NCBI RefSeq assembly: GCF_003611475.1
Contig: NZ_RAXT01000008.1
Span: 1 to 64,000, forward strand
Direction of reading: 5' to 3'
DNA length: 64,000 bases
Source: Acinetobacter rongchengensis
Lineage (GTDB): Bacteria > Pseudomonadota > Gammaproteobacteria > Pseudomonadales > Moraxellaceae
Part shown: piece after piece, positions 48,415 through 59,315 of the stretch
Layout of the letters: every line of letters begins with the position of its first letter
Numbering within the stretch: position 1 is the first letter of the stretch
Position numbers and translations under genes: made by a program
Notes under the pieces: model-generated
What the model saw: only the letters and a program-made list of their open reading frames with translations
What the model was told of the DNA's origin: nothing
Databases searched by the model: none

Positions 48415-49086
48415 ATGAACCAAAACTTTCATCAATATATTCAACACCATAAGTTTATAAATACAATTTTCATTATTGGTGGTGGACCGTCTATAAAAAC
48501 CCTAGATTTAAGCGGATTAGATACGTCTAAACATTTGATTATCTGTTGCAACCAAGCTTTTGAACTATTTCCAAATGCACAAATTACCCATCATAGCGAT
48601 TACAGTTGGTGGGAAAAATATCAATCATCATTAGAAATACAGTTCAAGGGGCATTTTATAACAGGATGCGGTTTAGGAAATACCCGAGCTTATCCTGAAA
48701 TGGTCACACATATGCAATTTATTCATCACGCCAATCAAGATCAACTTTTTAGATCAAGCAACCATGTCTATGGAAATAATTGTGGCCTACAAGCCTTATC
48801 TATTGCACATCTATTTCAACCAAAGAATATTGTTTTAATTGGCTTTGATTTTAAATCTCTTCATGGGAAAACCCATGGTTATGCTCAATCAAACACTCAT
48901 CCAAACCTAGATTACGCACATCTTTGGGCTTTATTTTTAAAAAGTTTTAAAGCATTTGAACAACTCAAAACAACACAATGGCAAACTGTTTATCCTACAC
49001 GCCATCCACCACAAATTTGGAATTTGAATCCAGATTCAGCTTTAGCCTTATATAATAAAACTAAGGCCTTAGAAGATTTTTTATGA
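48415..49086 (+). CDS. DUF115-like / putative sugar-transfer-related protein
   Basis: 223 residues from the ATG at 48415 (GTG at 48409 is also possible; neither has a ribosome-binding site). The N-terminal IFIIGGGPSIKTLDLSGLD, then CNQAFELFPNAQITHHSD, resembles the nucleotide-binding start of DUF115 and related 6-hydroxymethylpterin/CMP-sialic-acid-type families, with NIVLIGFDF as a central strand. Such proteins occur near surface-glycan genes and in phages. The A+T-rich codon use and isolated position, opposite a riboswitch and next to a repeat, hint at acquisition. Function is not established; the family call is tentative. Confidence 0.6.
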   Translation: MNQNFHQYIQHHKFINTIFIIGGGPSIKTLDLSGLDTSKHLIICCNQAFELFPNAQITHHSDYSWWEKYQSSLEIQFKGHFITGCGLGNTRAYPEMVTHMQFIHHANQDQLFRSSNHVYGNNCGLQALSIAHLFQPKNIVLIGFDFKSLHGKTHGYAQSNTHPNLDYAHLWALFLKSFKAFEQLKTTQWQTVYPTRHPPQIWNLNPDSALALYNKTKALEDFL

Positions 49087-49170
49087 AGTCATTTCTAAAA
49101 AATAAGCAATAAAAAAACCTCGCCAAAGCAATAATGCCAGTCGGTTAAGAGTAATTTAAATTTCTCATTT

Positions 49171-49240
49171 AATAATCCCCCCCTAACCCTGAGCCATATA
49201 TGGCGCAAGGAAAAGAGGGGAACTATTGAGAATTTAAAAA
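49171..49240. repeat. Half copy of the MITE-like element at 8164
   Basis: Bases 49180-49220 are identical (41 of 41) to the complement of 8265-8305, with a further near-match through GAGAAT. The left half of the full element is missing. It lies between the DUF115-like gene and the end of aceF. Confidence 0.75.
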
Positions 49241-49293
49241 ACTTAACTGATCAACATTACCCCGAAGCGAGGTCATTAGTTCTAGCGAATCAC

Positions 49294-51273
49294 TTAAAGC
49301 AAAATATTACGAATATCTGCTAAAAGTTTTGTCAGTTTATTGGTGAAGCGAGCCGCATCCGCACCATTAATCACTCGATGATCATAAGACAATGACAATG
49401 GCAACATGAGCTTAGGATCAAAACCTGAACCATTCCAAACAGGTTGCATCGTTGCTGGTGAAATACCTAAAATTGCCACTTGAGGCCAATTCACCAACGG
49501 TGTAAATGCCGTACCACCAATTGAACCTAAACTGGTAATGGTAAAGTTTGCACCTTGTAAGTCTTTCGGAGAAAGTTTCTTATCACGTGCTTTTTTACTT
49601 AATTCACCCAGTTCAATGGCAATTTGCTTAATTGATTTTTGGTCTGGATTACGCAATACAGGAACCGTGAGTCCATCTGGTGTCGCAACTGCAATTCCCA
49701 TATGGATTTCATTACGCAACAAAACACCTTTTTGATCATCCGCCAAATGACCTGCAAAATACGGTTCTTCTTTCAACAAAAACGCAACTGCTTTGGCAAT
49801 AAAAGCAAGGATCGTTAAGCTAATACCTTCTTGCTTAAACTTACCTTTTAACTCACCACGCCAAGCTTCTAGTTCTGTAATGTCCGCAAGATCAAACTGA
49901 GTCACTTGTGGAATAAAGTTATTTAAAGACAACTGTGGAACAGACACTTGCTGTAAGCGTGTCATCGCCGCAATTTCACCACCACCAAATGCACTGAAGT
50001 CTGGTAATGCAGGTAAACCTGACGCAACTGCCGCTGCAACAACTGGCGCAGTTTTTTGCGGTGCCGTTAAACGTGCTTTCACATAAGCAAACACATCTTC
50101 TTTAATTATACGTTGGTGTGGTCCAGAAGATTCAACCTGTGCAAGTAAAACACCAAGCTCACGTGCAAGTTTACGCACAGCAGGACCTGCATAAACTTTG
50201 GCATTTTCAGCTTGCTGTTCTTTGCTTAACTTGTCTGATGAATCTGCAACATGAGCTTTTGGCTCAACAACGGTTTCAGCCTGAGCTACAGGTTTTGACT
50301 CAGCTTTAACAGGTTGCGCAGCTGCTTTCTCTTGGGCTTGTTCAGAAGGCTGTACATCAGCAATGCCATCAATCGTGACCAATGGCATGCCTTGTTTCAC
50401 TTCTTGATTTTCACCAACATGAATCGCTTTGATTGTACCTGACACTGTACTTGGTACTTCTACAGAAGCTTTATCAGACTCAACAACAACTAAGCTTTGA
50501 TCTTTTTCAACACGATCACCCACGCTGACTAAGATCTCAGAAACATTGGCCTTGTCCACACCTAAATCAGGTACAGCAATTTCAACTGGACCAGACTGAG
50601 TTGCTTGTGGCGCTGGTGCAGTTCTTGCTGGTTCAGCTGCCGCTACAGGATTAGAGGTCGTCGTTGGTGCCGATGGAGCTGTCGTTACAGAACCTGCAGT
50701 TTTAACCGTAATTAAAACCACACCTTCTTGAACGCTATCGCCTTCTTTCACGACAACACTTTCAACTGTACCTGCAACGACACTTGGAACTTCTACCGTT
50801 GCTTTATCTGACTCAACCACAACGATGCTGTCATCCACTGCAATTTCATCGCCAACTTTAACTAAGATTTCACCCACTAAAGCTTTTTCAACGCCAATAT
50901 CTGGAACTTTAACATCGACAATTTGAGTTGAACTCGAAGTCGCTGGCGCAGAGGCTGTAACTGTAGTTTGAACTTCAGGTTTTGCTTGTGGTTTAGCCTC
51001 AGCAACAGGTTCAGCTTTTACATCGGGTTGAGCAGAAGCAGATGCATCCGCCGACTCAACTTCAATCAACACTGCACCTTCTGAAACCTCATCACCTTCT
51101 GAAACTGCAATACTTTTGACCACGCCTGCTGAAGTGCTTGGCACTTCAACAGAGGCTTTATCCGACTCAAGTAAAACGATACTGTCATCGACTGCAATCG
51201 TATCGCCAACTTTCACTAAAATTTCTGCAACCGTGGCTTTATCTACACCAATATCAGGAGTCTTAATTTGCAT
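49294..51273 (-). CDS. aceF: Pyruvate dehydrogenase E2, dihydrolipoamide acetyltransferase
   Basis: 659 residues. Three lipoyl domains in tandem with modified lysines at 39, 157 and 268 (each in ESDKA), joined by Ala/Pro-rich linkers. A peripheral-subunit-binding domain follows (about 358-395, AGPAVRKLARELGV), then the catalytic domain ending in SYDHRVINGADAARF with the active-site His. E2 core of the complex making acetyl-CoA from pyruvate. It starts two bases after aceE; no lpd (E3) gene follows here, so E3 must be elsewhere. Confidence 0.97.
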   Translation of the reverse strand: MQIKTPDIGVDKATVAEILVKVGDTIAVDDSIVLLESDKASVEVPSTSAGVVKSIAVSEGDEVSEGAVLIEVESADASASAQPDVKAEPVAEAKPQAKPEVQTTVTASAPATSSSTQIVDVKVPDIGVEKALVGEILVKVGDEIAVDDSIVVVESDKATVEVPSVVAGTVESVVVKEGDSVQEGVVLITVKTAGSVTTAPSAPTTTSNPVAAAEPARTAPAPQATQSGPVEIAVPDLGVDKANVSEILVSVGDRVEKDQSLVVVESDKASVEVPSTVSGTIKAIHVGENQEVKQGMPLVTIDGIADVQPSEQAQEKAAAQPVKAESKPVAQAETVVEPKAHVADSSDKLSKEQQAENAKVYAGPAVRKLARELGVLLAQVESSGPHQRIIKEDVFAYVKARLTAPQKTAPVVAAAVASGLPALPDFSAFGGGEIAAMTRLQQVSVPQLSLNNFIPQVTQFDLADITELEAWRGELKGKFKQEGISLTILAFIAKAVAFLLKEEPYFAGHLADDQKGVLLRNEIHMGIAVATPDGLTVPVLRNPDQKSIKQIAIELGELSKKARDKKLSPKDLQGANFTITSLGSIGGTAFTPLVNWPQVAILGISPATMQPVWNGSGFDPKLMLPLSLSYDHRVINGADAARFTNKLTKLLADIRNILL

Positions 51274-51275
51274 GA

Positions 51276-53975
51276 TTATTTCTCCTCAGTATAAGCCGCA
51301 ACTTCTTGTGTCGTTGGATGAGCTTGTGGTAACCACGCGACAGGGCGATCAACATCAAGTTCAAATGTAGAGATCGCATCTTTCACCAAACGTGCATCCA
51401 CTTCGCCTTCGTCTGCTAACTTTTTCAATGTTGCGACAACGATATGCGCAGCATCCACACCAAAATAGCTACGTAAGTTTGCACGAGTATCTGAACGACC
51501 ATAACCATCTGTACCCAAAGTCACATAAGGACGGTTGTCTGGGAGATAAGCACGGATCTGTTCACTATAAGCGCGCATATGATCTGTTGCAGAAACCACA
51601 ATACCATTGGTATCGCGTAATTGCTGAGATACCCAAGACTCTTTACCATCTTCCAATGGGTGTAAACGATTAAATTCTTCAACCGCCATACCATCACGAG
51701 CCAACTCATTGAAGCTTGTTACACTCCAAACATTTGCGTGGATTTGGTATTCATCACGTAAAATCTGTGCAGCTTTAATCACTTCACGCAAAATCACACC
51801 AGAACCAAGCAACTGAACAGTCGCTTTATCATCTTTTTCAAATAGATACATACCACGCTTAATCCCCTCAATCGCATCTTGAGGTAAAGCAGGTTGATCA
51901 TAGTTTTCATTCATTAACGTCAAGTAATAGAACACACGCTCTTGGTTCACATACATACGCTCTAAACCATCATGAATGATCACCGCTAACTCATAACCAA
52001 AACAAGGATCATAAGAGATACAGTTTGGAATGGTATTGGCTAAAATATGAGAATGGCCATCCTGATGTTGTAGACCTTCACCATTCAGTGTCGTACGGCC
52101 TGCTGTTGCACCGAACAAGAAACCTTGAGCTTGAGCATCACCTGCAGCCCATGCAAGATCACCAATACGTTGGAAACCGAACATAGAGTAATACATATAC
52201 ATCGGAATCATTGGCAAGTTATTGGTTGAATAACTGGTACCCAATGCAGCCCAAGCACTCATCGCACCTGCTTCATTGATCCCTTCATTCAGCATATGAC
52301 CATCTTTTGCTTCACGATAGTTCATCAACTGTTCTTGGTCTTCAGGAGTATAGTTCTGTCCATGCGCAGCATAAATACCCAACTGACGGAACATACCTTC
52401 TAAACCAAAAGTTCGAGCTTCATCAGGAACAATGGGTACAACACGGTCTTTAATAGCTTTATCTTTGAGTAAAGCAGCGATTAAACGTACCATCACCATC
52501 GTGGTAGATTGTTCTTTACCACCACTGCCTTTGAGAACGCTATCAAAAATTGATAATTCTGGAATTTCTAAAGCCACGCTGTCTTTACGGCGAGCAGGTA
52601 AATAACCACCTAATGCTTCACGACGTGCTTTTAAATATTTTAATTCAGGTGAATTTTCACTTGGGCGATAAAAAGGAAGTTCTTCCAACTCATCATCGGT
52701 GAATGGAAGGTTAAAACGATTACGGAAATACTTTAACGACTCCAAATGCATTTTTTTGATTTGGTGTGTCTTATTTACCGCTTCAATTTCATCTGATAAA
52801 CCGTAGCCTTTTACTGTTTTCGCCAAGATCACTGTAGGCTGACCATTACTGGTCATTGCAGCAGCATAAGCAGCATAAACTTTGTATGGATCGTGACCAC
52901 CACGGTTCAAGTTATCAATATCTTCATCACTTAACGTTTTGACTAACTCTTCAGCTTCAGGATATTTGCCAAAGAAGTGCTCACGTGTATATGCACCACC
53001 TTTCACTTGATAACGCTGGAAATCACCATCTAATGCTTCATCCATACGCGCTTTCAAAGCGCCAGAGGTGTCTTTGTCCAATAATGGATCCCAATGACGT
53101 CCCCATACCACTTTAATCACACGCCAACCTGCACCACGGAACAATGATTCAAGCTCTTGGATAATTTTACCATTACCACGCACTGGACCATCTAAACGTT
53201 GCAAGTTACAGTTCACAACCCAAATCAGATTGTCTAACTTTTCACGACCTGCAAGAGAAATCGCACCTAAACTTTCTGGCTCATCCATCTCACCATCACC
53301 GAGATAAGCCCAAATTTTGCGATTTTCATCTTTGATTAAGCCACGATTGGTCAGGTACTTTTGAATATGCGCTTGATAAATAGACATAATCGGACCAAGA
53401 CCCATCGATACTGTTGGGAACTGCCAATAATCAGGCATCAAATAAGGATGCGGGTAGCTCGAAAGCCCTTGACCACCGACTTCACGACGAAAATTGTTAA
53501 GTTGATCTTCAGTTAAACGCCCTTCCAAATACGAACGTGCATAAATACCAGGCGCACAATGTCCTTGGTAATAAATCATATCACCGCCAAAGTTATCACT
53601 ATTGGCACGGAAGAAATGGTTGAAACCAACATCATATAACGTTGCCGAAGATGCAAAACTTGCCAAGTGACCACCTAAATCATCACCTGTTTTATTGGCA
53701 CGGAGCACCATTGCTAGAGCATTCCAACGAATCAATGCACGAATACGACGTTCCATATCTTGATCGCCTGGCATCGCAGGAGATTCTTCAACCGTAATCG
53801 TATTTAAGTAAGGTGTATTTAAACGCTGAATAGGAACATGTTTTGAGATTGCTTGTTGATATAGTTTTTCTAATAAAAAAGCAGCACGCTCAGTTCCCAT
53901 GTGCTGTAACACTGAATCAAAGGCATCTTGCCACTCTTTGGTTTCTTGAGCGTCGCTATCACCATAATACGCCAT
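51276..53975 (-). CDS. aceE: Pyruvate dehydrogenase E1 component (homodimeric type)
   Basis: 899 residues, full length. Thiamine diphosphate-dependent decarboxylation of pyruvate and acetyl transfer to E2. The TPP motif GDGEMDEPES, the YYQGHCAPGIYARSYLEGR segment and the conserved GRTTLNGEGLQHQDGHS are present. First gene of the aceEF operon. Confidence 0.97.
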   Translation of the reverse strand: MAYYGDSDAQETKEWQDAFDSVLQHMGTERAAFLLEKLYQQAISKHVPIQRLNTPYLNTITVEESPAMPGDQDMERRIRALIRWNALAMVLRANKTGDDLGGHLASFASSATLYDVGFNHFFRANSDNFGGDMIYYQGHCAPGIYARSYLEGRLTEDQLNNFRREVGGQGLSSYPHPYLMPDYWQFPTVSMGLGPIMSIYQAHIQKYLTNRGLIKDENRKIWAYLGDGEMDEPESLGAISLAGREKLDNLIWVVNCNLQRLDGPVRGNGKIIQELESLFRGAGWRVIKVVWGRHWDPLLDKDTSGALKARMDEALDGDFQRYQVKGGAYTREHFFGKYPEAEELVKTLSDEDIDNLNRGGHDPYKVYAAYAAAMTSNGQPTVILAKTVKGYGLSDEIEAVNKTHQIKKMHLESLKYFRNRFNLPFTDDELEELPFYRPSENSPELKYLKARREALGGYLPARRKDSVALEIPELSIFDSVLKGSGGKEQSTTMVMVRLIAALLKDKAIKDRVVPIVPDEARTFGLEGMFRQLGIYAAHGQNYTPEDQEQLMNYREAKDGHMLNEGINEAGAMSAWAALGTSYSTNNLPMIPMYMYYSMFGFQRIGDLAWAAGDAQAQGFLFGATAGRTTLNGEGLQHQDGHSHILANTIPNCISYDPCFGYELAVIIHDGLERMYVNQERVFYYLTLMNENYDQPALPQDAIEGIKRGMYLFEKDDKATVQLLGSGVILREVIKAAQILRDEYQIHANVWSVTSFNELARDGMAVEEFNRLHPLEDGKESWVSQQLRDTNGIVVSATDHMRAYSEQIRAYLPDNRPYVTLGTDGYGRSDTRANLRSYFGVDAAHIVVATLKKLADEGEVDARLVKDAISTFELDVDRPVAWLPQAHPTTQEVAAYTEEK

Positions 53976-54117
53976 TTGCCACTTACTCCATGAACTGTTT
54001 TCTATATGTTATATGTATCATGTTTTAGGCTTGTTAAGTTATCGTTACAGCTGAATGTGGATTGTCACTATTATTTAGCAACTAAATAGTCATTGACCAA
54101 ACGTTACATGAAACAAC

Positions 54118-54146
54118 AAAAAACCGCCAATTTAGGCGGTTTTTTA
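54118..54146. terminator. Terminator after the M23 peptidase gene (bidirectional)
   Basis: AACCGCC (54122-54128) / GGCGGTT (54135-54141) with A-run before and T-run after. Confidence 0.85.
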
Positions 54147-54250
54147 TACAAACAGAATTTTATTTGATGATAATGTAAATACTCAATCCAATTCATTGCG
54201 ACAGATGTTTTAGATTTAGTGCTATCTACACTCAAATGCCGAATAAGGAC

Positions 54251-54952
54251 TTAAGGCAACATTGCCAAGTACGAACTTGGATTTTTACGCTGACCATCTT
54301 TTACAACTTCATAGTGTAAATGAGGACCCGTACAACGACCCGTACAACCTACATTGGCAATATGCTCACCTGCTTTCACTTGATCACCCACACGTGCAAT
54401 TAAACGTGAAGCATGCGCATAACGTGTGATATAACCATTCCCGTGGTTAATTTCAACATATTGACCATAACCTGTGCCCCAACCTGATTTGGTAACAATA
54501 CCAGGGCCAGTTGCATAAATAGGCGTACCGCTCGGCGCTGAAAGATCTAAACCTGAATGGTGTTCTGCACGACCACCCATAGTACGACCACCAAAATCAG
54601 AGCTTACACGCTTCATATCTGGAAGCGGATGCGTCACTAACCACGAATATGGAGAATTTGCTGAATAGCGATTGGTTGAAGCCGTGCTCGAACCGTATTT
54701 CTTAGCAATCGTTGCATTATTCAGTTCAATTGGCTTGTCCTGACTACGCAAAGTAATATTTACTTTTGCACTTGCAGGAAGATCAAGATCATCTGGATGG
54801 CTATAAGAACCTTGAGATAATGTTTTTGATAATTGTTCTAAACGATCAGGTGTTTGAGAATAACTTGAATCAACTTGTACCAAATCTGCGAATGCAACCG
54901 AAGCAGCAGAGGCTGCCAAAGTAAAAGCTAATAAAATACGTCGCGTATGCAT
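54251..54952 (-). CDS. M23-family (LytM) metallopeptidase, exported
   Basis: 233 residues. Signal peptide MHTRRILLAFTLAASAASVAFA, an uncharacterised spacer of about 100 residues, then an LytM domain with all zinc/catalytic motifs: HSGLDLSAP (HxxxD), HASR and HLHYE. It should cut peptidoglycan cross-links in the periplasm. No LysM or coiled-coil domain. It lies upstream of the dciA gene, divergent, near the division cluster. Confidence 0.9.
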   Translation of the reverse strand: MHTRRILLAFTLAASAASVAFADLVQVDSSYSQTPDRLEQLSKTLSQGSYSHPDDLDLPASAKVNITLRSQDKPIELNNATIAKKYGSSTASTNRYSANSPYSWLVTHPLPDMKRVSSDFGGRTMGGRAEHHSGLDLSAPSGTPIYATGPGIVTKSGWGTGYGQYVEINHGNGYITRYAHASRLIARVGDQVKAGEHIANVGCTGRCTGPHLHYEVVKDGQRKNPSSYLAMLP

Positions 54953-55058
54953 AAAAAACCTCTTAAACTGCTCTTAATCAAGTTTCTTGTGTGATCTCAT
55001 CCTTGATATCAACCGAAATGAGCGCTTAAGATAAGACATGGTCATGTAGGAACAATGT

Positions 55059-55508
55059 ATGTCTGAACCAAAAAACGTCTTTCAACCAACAAGACAGCAC
55101 ATAAAAACAGGAAACTTATCGTTTCTTACAAAGCAAGTAACCGAATGGCAAAAACTTACTAAATTAATTCAACCGCTCTTACCTCAACCTGAAGTATGGC
55201 AAGTTGTCTGTTATCAATACGGTATTTTGACCATTACCGGTGAAAATCAAGCCATGATTAGTCAACTCGGTTATCTTCAAAAACAGTATATTTCTCAATT
55301 ATCACAAATAAACGAGTTACGTGACTTACAGAAATTACAACTGCGTTTACGTACTCCAAACAATAATATCGGAAAAAACCAACAATCCAATAAAACTGCA
55401 AAAAGCATCGAACCAGCAACCTCTGAAATGTTACAAAATGCTGCTAGTTTTGTGACCGACCCTAAGCTTAGCCAAGCTTTACTACGTTTGGCAAGCAATA
55501 AAAAGTAA
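55059..55508 (+). CDS. dciA: DciA-like (DUF721) helicase-loader protein
   Basis: 149 residues. The central region (WQVVCYQYGILTITGENQAMISQLGYLQKQYISQLSQ) fits the DUF721 fold of DciA, which loads replicative helicase DnaB in bacteria lacking DnaC. Pseudomonas has the same gene next to lpxC, and here it converges on lpxC, which supports the call. A Lys/Gln/Asn-rich low-complexity segment precedes the C-terminal helix. The sequence match is modest, so the name rests partly on gene order. Confidence 0.72.
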   Translation: MSEPKNVFQPTRQHIKTGNLSFLTKQVTEWQKLTKLIQPLLPQPEVWQVVCYQYGILTITGENQAMISQLGYLQKQYISQLSQINELRDLQKLQLRLRTPNNNIGKNQQSNKTAKSIEPATSEMLQNAASFVTDPKLSQALLRLASNKK

Positions 55509-55605
55509 ACAAAATAGCTGTATTTATAATTAAGCCCCATAAAAATAAGCGTTTCATCACATTTTTATTTGTTACAATATAACATAGCTCCTAAAAGACA
55601 ATGAC

Positions 55606-56508
55606 TTATATCACATTCACAAAATGAATCGGACACAATTTCTCGTCATCAAATGTTACAATTTCGTAGCTACTTGGATCATTTTTCACATTGCGTAAAA
55701 GTTGATTATTCAGTGCATGGCCAGATTTGTAACCATCAAATTTTGCAATAATTTGGTGTCCTAATAAATATAAGTCACCTACTGCATCTAAAATTTTATG
55801 CCGTACAAACTCATCGGCAAAGCGGAGTCCTTCCTCATTCACCACACCTGTATCATCCAAACCCACGGCATTATCTAAACTTGCACCTAAGGCTAAATTA
55901 TTGGCTTTGAGATAATCTAAATCCTTCATAAAACCAAAGGTACGCGCACCACTAACTTCATAAACAAAAGTTTCTGTAGAAAAATCAATGGTTGCAGACT
56001 GGTATTCTTTAGCAAATGCAGGATGATCAAAATCAATGGTGAAATTAATTTGAAACCCATCATGTGGTGAAAAAACTGCACGTTTATCGTCAATCAACGC
56101 TTCAACAGGCTTTAAAATACGAATAAATTTCTTCGGTGCATCCTGTTCAACCAACTCACCTTGCATGAGTAAGTAAATAAACGGCCCTGCACTGCCATCC
56201 ATGATCGGGATTTCTGAGGCAGACACTTCTATAATGAGGTTATCAATCCCCAAACCAGCAATCGCACTGGTCACATGCTCAATGGTTCCGACTTTGGTTT
56301 CTTGATTGACCAAATTTGAACACATGAATGCTTCTTGGATTAGCATCGCATCCGCTGGAATATCCACAGGTGGATTTAAATCTATACGACGAAAAACAAT
56401 ACCCCCATCCGCCACATGCGGTAAAAAGTTAATCATGACTTTTTGTCCGCTATGTAGTCCGATGCCACTCGCTTTAACGACTCGCTTCAGGGTACGTTGT
56501 TTCAACAT
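55606..56508 (-). CDS. lpxC: UDP-3-O-acyl-N-acetylglucosamine deacetylase
   Basis: 300 residues from the ATG at 56508 ([21 protein letters not shown]), the usual LpxC start; the frame extends to 56592 but that part overlaps the ftsZ terminator. Zinc enzyme, committed step of lipid A synthesis. The signature [13 protein letters not shown] and [14 protein letters not shown] (zinc His and catalytic residues) are present. Separated from ftsZ by a terminator, so it probably has its own promoter. Confidence 0.97.
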   Translation of the reverse strand: MLKQRTLKRVVKASGIGLHSGQKVMINFLPHVADGGIVFRRIDLNPPVDIPADAMLIQEAFMCSNLVNQETKVGTIEHVTSAIAGLGIDNLIIEVSASEIPIMDGSAGPFIYLLMQGELVEQDAPKKFIRILKPVEALIDDKRAVFSPHDGFQINFTIDFDHPAFAKEYQSATIDFSTETFVYEVSGARTFGFMKDLDYLKANNLALGASLDNAVGLDDTGVVNEEGLRFADEFVRHKILDAVGDLYLLGHQIIAKFDGYKSGHALNNQLLRNVKNDPSSYEIVTFDDEKLCPIHFVNVI

Positions 56509-56571
56509 GCTGGTTAGGTCTTCATTCTTAAATCTGCTATACGTTAGCACATTTAGCCATTGATAAAAAAC

Positions 56572-56602
56572 AAAAAAGGTAATGAATCTCACTACCTTTT
56601 TT
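56572..56602. terminator. Terminator between ftsZ and lpxC
   Basis: AAAAAAGGTA (56572-56581) / TACCTTTTTT (56593-56602), perfect stem, works in both directions. Confidence 0.8.
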
Positions 56603-56633
56603 GATGATATTTCTTCTTTTTAAGAATTATCAG

Positions 56634-57824
56634 TTATTTACGTTGTTGATTTTTCAAATAATCTTGAATACTCATTGGCGTAGAACGTGCGCCAGTGCTT
56701 GGTGCAGCAGCTGGAGTTATACCTTCTTGGCGCTTATTGATCGCAGGAATATCATCCTCATCGACAACAGTATTTTGTGCAGCTTGTTGGAAATGCGCAC
56801 TTGTATTGCTCACATGCGTTCTACGTTTAGCATCATTTGCATCTGTTGCATTACGTGTTAAACCTGTTGCAATCACAGTCACACGAATTTCATCACGTGC
56901 ATCTGGGTCAAATACTGTACCAAAGAATACTTCACCTTCTTCAAGGTCAACAATTTGGTTCACAACATCTGTAATCACTTCTGTTTCACGTAAAGTGACA
57001 TCTGCACCACCAGTGATGTTAATTAACACCCCTTTGGCATTCATAATGTTGACATTGTCCAATAGAGGGCTACGAATCGCCAAACGTGCAGCTTCTTCAG
57101 CACGATCAGGGCCACTGCTTTTGCCTTCACCCATCATGGCATAGCCACGTGTACTCATTGCCGTTTTTAAATCTGCGAAGTCAAGGTTAATGTGACCTGG
57201 ACGTACCACTAAATCAAAAATGCTTCGTACTGCGTTCAATAATACATCATCGGCTTTACGGTAAGCATCTTGCATAGAGATGTCACCGTAAACACTGAGC
57301 AAACGCTGATTTGGAATGATAATTAAAGAATCTACATGTTGTTCTAAAGCTTCAATGCCTTTTTCAGCCGAACGTTGACGACGACGACCTTCAAAGTTAA
57401 ATGGTGTTGTTACCACACCAACGGTAAGAATACCCATTTCTTGAGCAATTTCAGCAACAACGGGCGCAGCACCCGTACCTGTACCACCGCCCATACCCGC
57501 GGTTACAAATACCATATCCGCACCTTCAAGGTGTTGACGAATTTGCTCACGACTTTCTTCAGCAGCAATTTGACCTACATCTGGATTTGCACCCGCACCC
57601 AAACCGCGCGTACTTTGCTCACCCAATTGCATTTTGAAGGGTGCATTCATACGATCAAGCGCTTGCTTATCCGTATTTGCACAAACAAATTTCACACCTT
57701 TGATATCAGATTGCACCATGTGTTGTACGGCATTACCACCACCACCACCAACACCAAACACTGTAAAACGGGCTTGACCGTTGTTATCGGTTTGTTCATC
57801 GTCTAAAAATTCAAATGAAGCCAT
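56634..57824 (-). CDS. ftsZ: Cell division protein FtsZ
   Basis: 396 residues. Tubulin-like GTPase forming the division ring. The [16 protein letters not shown] nucleotide signature and T7-loop [11 protein letters not shown] are intact. A variable linker leads to the C-terminal conserved peptide ([12 protein letters not shown]) that binds FtsA. Downstream of ftsA by 163 bases, which may hold a further promoter (TTGACA at 57934-57929, but no good -10). Confidence 0.98.
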   Translation of the reverse strand: MASFEFLDDEQTDNNGQARFTVFGVGGGGGNAVQHMVQSDIKGVKFVCANTDKQALDRMNAPFKMQLGEQSTRGLGAGANPDVGQIAAEESREQIRQHLEGADMVFVTAGMGGGTGTGAAPVVAEIAQEMGILTVGVVTTPFNFEGRRRQRSAEKGIEALEQHVDSLIIIPNQRLLSVYGDISMQDAYRKADDVLLNAVRSIFDLVVRPGHINLDFADLKTAMSTRGYAMMGEGKSSGPDRAEEAARLAIRSPLLDNVNIMNAKGVLINITGGADVTLRETEVITDVVNQIVDLEEGEVFFGTVFDPDARDEIRVTVIATGLTRNATDANDAKRRTHVSNTSAHFQQAAQNTVVDEDDIPAINKRQEGITPAAAPSTGARSTPMSIQDYLKNQQRK

Positions 57825-57987
57825 GACCTATAAATTTCCTAATATATTTGGCAGTCACTTTAAGCCCGTATACTGCCTTGATCTTCAATAATAAAAATTG
57901 CTTTTAGGATGCTGTTCATTGCGGAGCTTGTCAAGCGTAGAACGGCTAGCTTACAACTTCCTAACAATATTCCCCAAAGAATTACAC

Positions 57988-59250
57988 CTAAAAAATACCC
58001 TTTAATTTGTTATTTAAGGCATTCCAACCACTTACAACTCGATCAGCAAATGATCGACGGCCTGCAACTTCTGGTTCTTCAACAGCCTCTTGCATATCGC
58101 TTTGACTGAATAATAATAATCCTGCTGCTGTAGCATACATCGAACGACGTAATGATGGTAAGTGCTGATCATCGGCAACAACTTGCAGCGGTGGATTGCC
58201 TAAATGTGCAGAAACACCAAGTATACGACGAGCCAAGGTCACCATACCTTCAATTTGACAAACATCACCAGTCAATACAACACCATGATACAAACTTTGT
58301 AATGCACCACGTTGCTCTAACTCGTGACGTACCATCGTTAAAATTTCTTCATGGCGTGCAATAATAATTTCAGATAGCTCAATACGACTAATGGTTTGTG
58401 GGCCGTCAATTGCCTCAAACTGAATCATATGATCAGGTTTAACTTGATGAATATCGACACAACCATGCAAAAGCTTAATGCGCTCCGCTTCCTCTGTGGT
58501 GGTTTGCAGCACAGATGCAATATCTCGTGTTACATTTTCACCGCCACGCTGAATCGTATGCGCGAGAACAAGATGTCCTTCTATATATACAGCAATATTG
58601 GTTGTACCTGCACCAATATCAACCAGGCAAACACCATACTCTTTTTCATCTTTCAACAGACTTGCTTCAGCCGTCGCTAGACATGACACCACCATTTTTT
58701 CTACAGAAATATTGGCGCCTTTCATAGCACGGTCTAAGTTCTGCATCGTGCTAATTGGCATCATCATCAATTGATAATGCGCAGTCATACTGTTTGCAGA
58801 CAAATTAATTGGATTCTGTACCCATTCAGGTGAATCATCTAGCTCAAAACCCAATGGTACAGCACTTGCTAAATAATGGTCGGCAGTCATATGACTGGCC
58901 TTGGCAAGCTCTAAAGCACGAACCACTTCCGTTGTCGTAATCGTATGTTCAGCATTCGAAATTGGAGTACGACCGATTGCATAATGGCTTTGTAATTCAG
59001 TACTCGGAATCGAAACCCATGCCGAATGTATACGACATTCTGCCATATCTTCAGCTTCTTGAACGGCTTGTTTAATTGCATTTGTCACTTTATCAAGGCT
59101 AACAATTTTGCCTTTATTCATTCCCTTATTGCGCGCACTAGCCATGCCAATAACCTGAATATGATCAGGGGCATGTACTTTTCCAATCAGTACTGAAACT
59201 TTATGTGTCCCAATGTCAATTGCAACAACTGAGGGAACAGCTTCATTCAT
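57988..59250 (-). CDS. ftsA: Cell division protein FtsA
   Basis: 420 residues from the ATG at 59250 (MNEAVPSVVAIDIGTHKVSVLIG), the usual FtsA start; the frame is open to 59313 but those extra residues are not family-like. Actin-fold ATPase tethering FtsZ to the membrane. Phosphate motifs AIDIGTHKVSV and CLVDIGAGTTNIAV are present, and the C-terminal amphipathic helix (FADRVVSGWNALNNKLKGIF) is the membrane anchor. Confidence 0.97.
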   Translation of the reverse strand: MNEAVPSVVAIDIGTHKVSVLIGKVHAPDHIQVIGMASARNKGMNKGKIVSLDKVTNAIKQAVQEAEDMAECRIHSAWVSIPSTELQSHYAIGRTPISNAEHTITTTEVVRALELAKASHMTADHYLASAVPLGFELDDSPEWVQNPINLSANSMTAHYQLMMMPISTMQNLDRAMKGANISVEKMVVSCLATAEASLLKDEKEYGVCLVDIGAGTTNIAVYIEGHLVLAHTIQRGGENVTRDIASVLQTTTEEAERIKLLHGCVDIHQVKPDHMIQFEAIDGPQTISRIELSEIIIARHEEILTMVRHELEQRGALQSLYHGVVLTGDVCQIEGMVTLARRILGVSAHLGNPPLQVVADDQHLPSLRRSMYATAAGLLLFSQSDMQEAVEEPEVAGRRSFADRVVSGWNALNNKLKGIF

Positions 59251-59315
59251 CACATCACTACCATTATCTTGATTGTTTATGTTTTGGCTTAATGCCTCTT
59301 TTTCCAAGCCCACTA

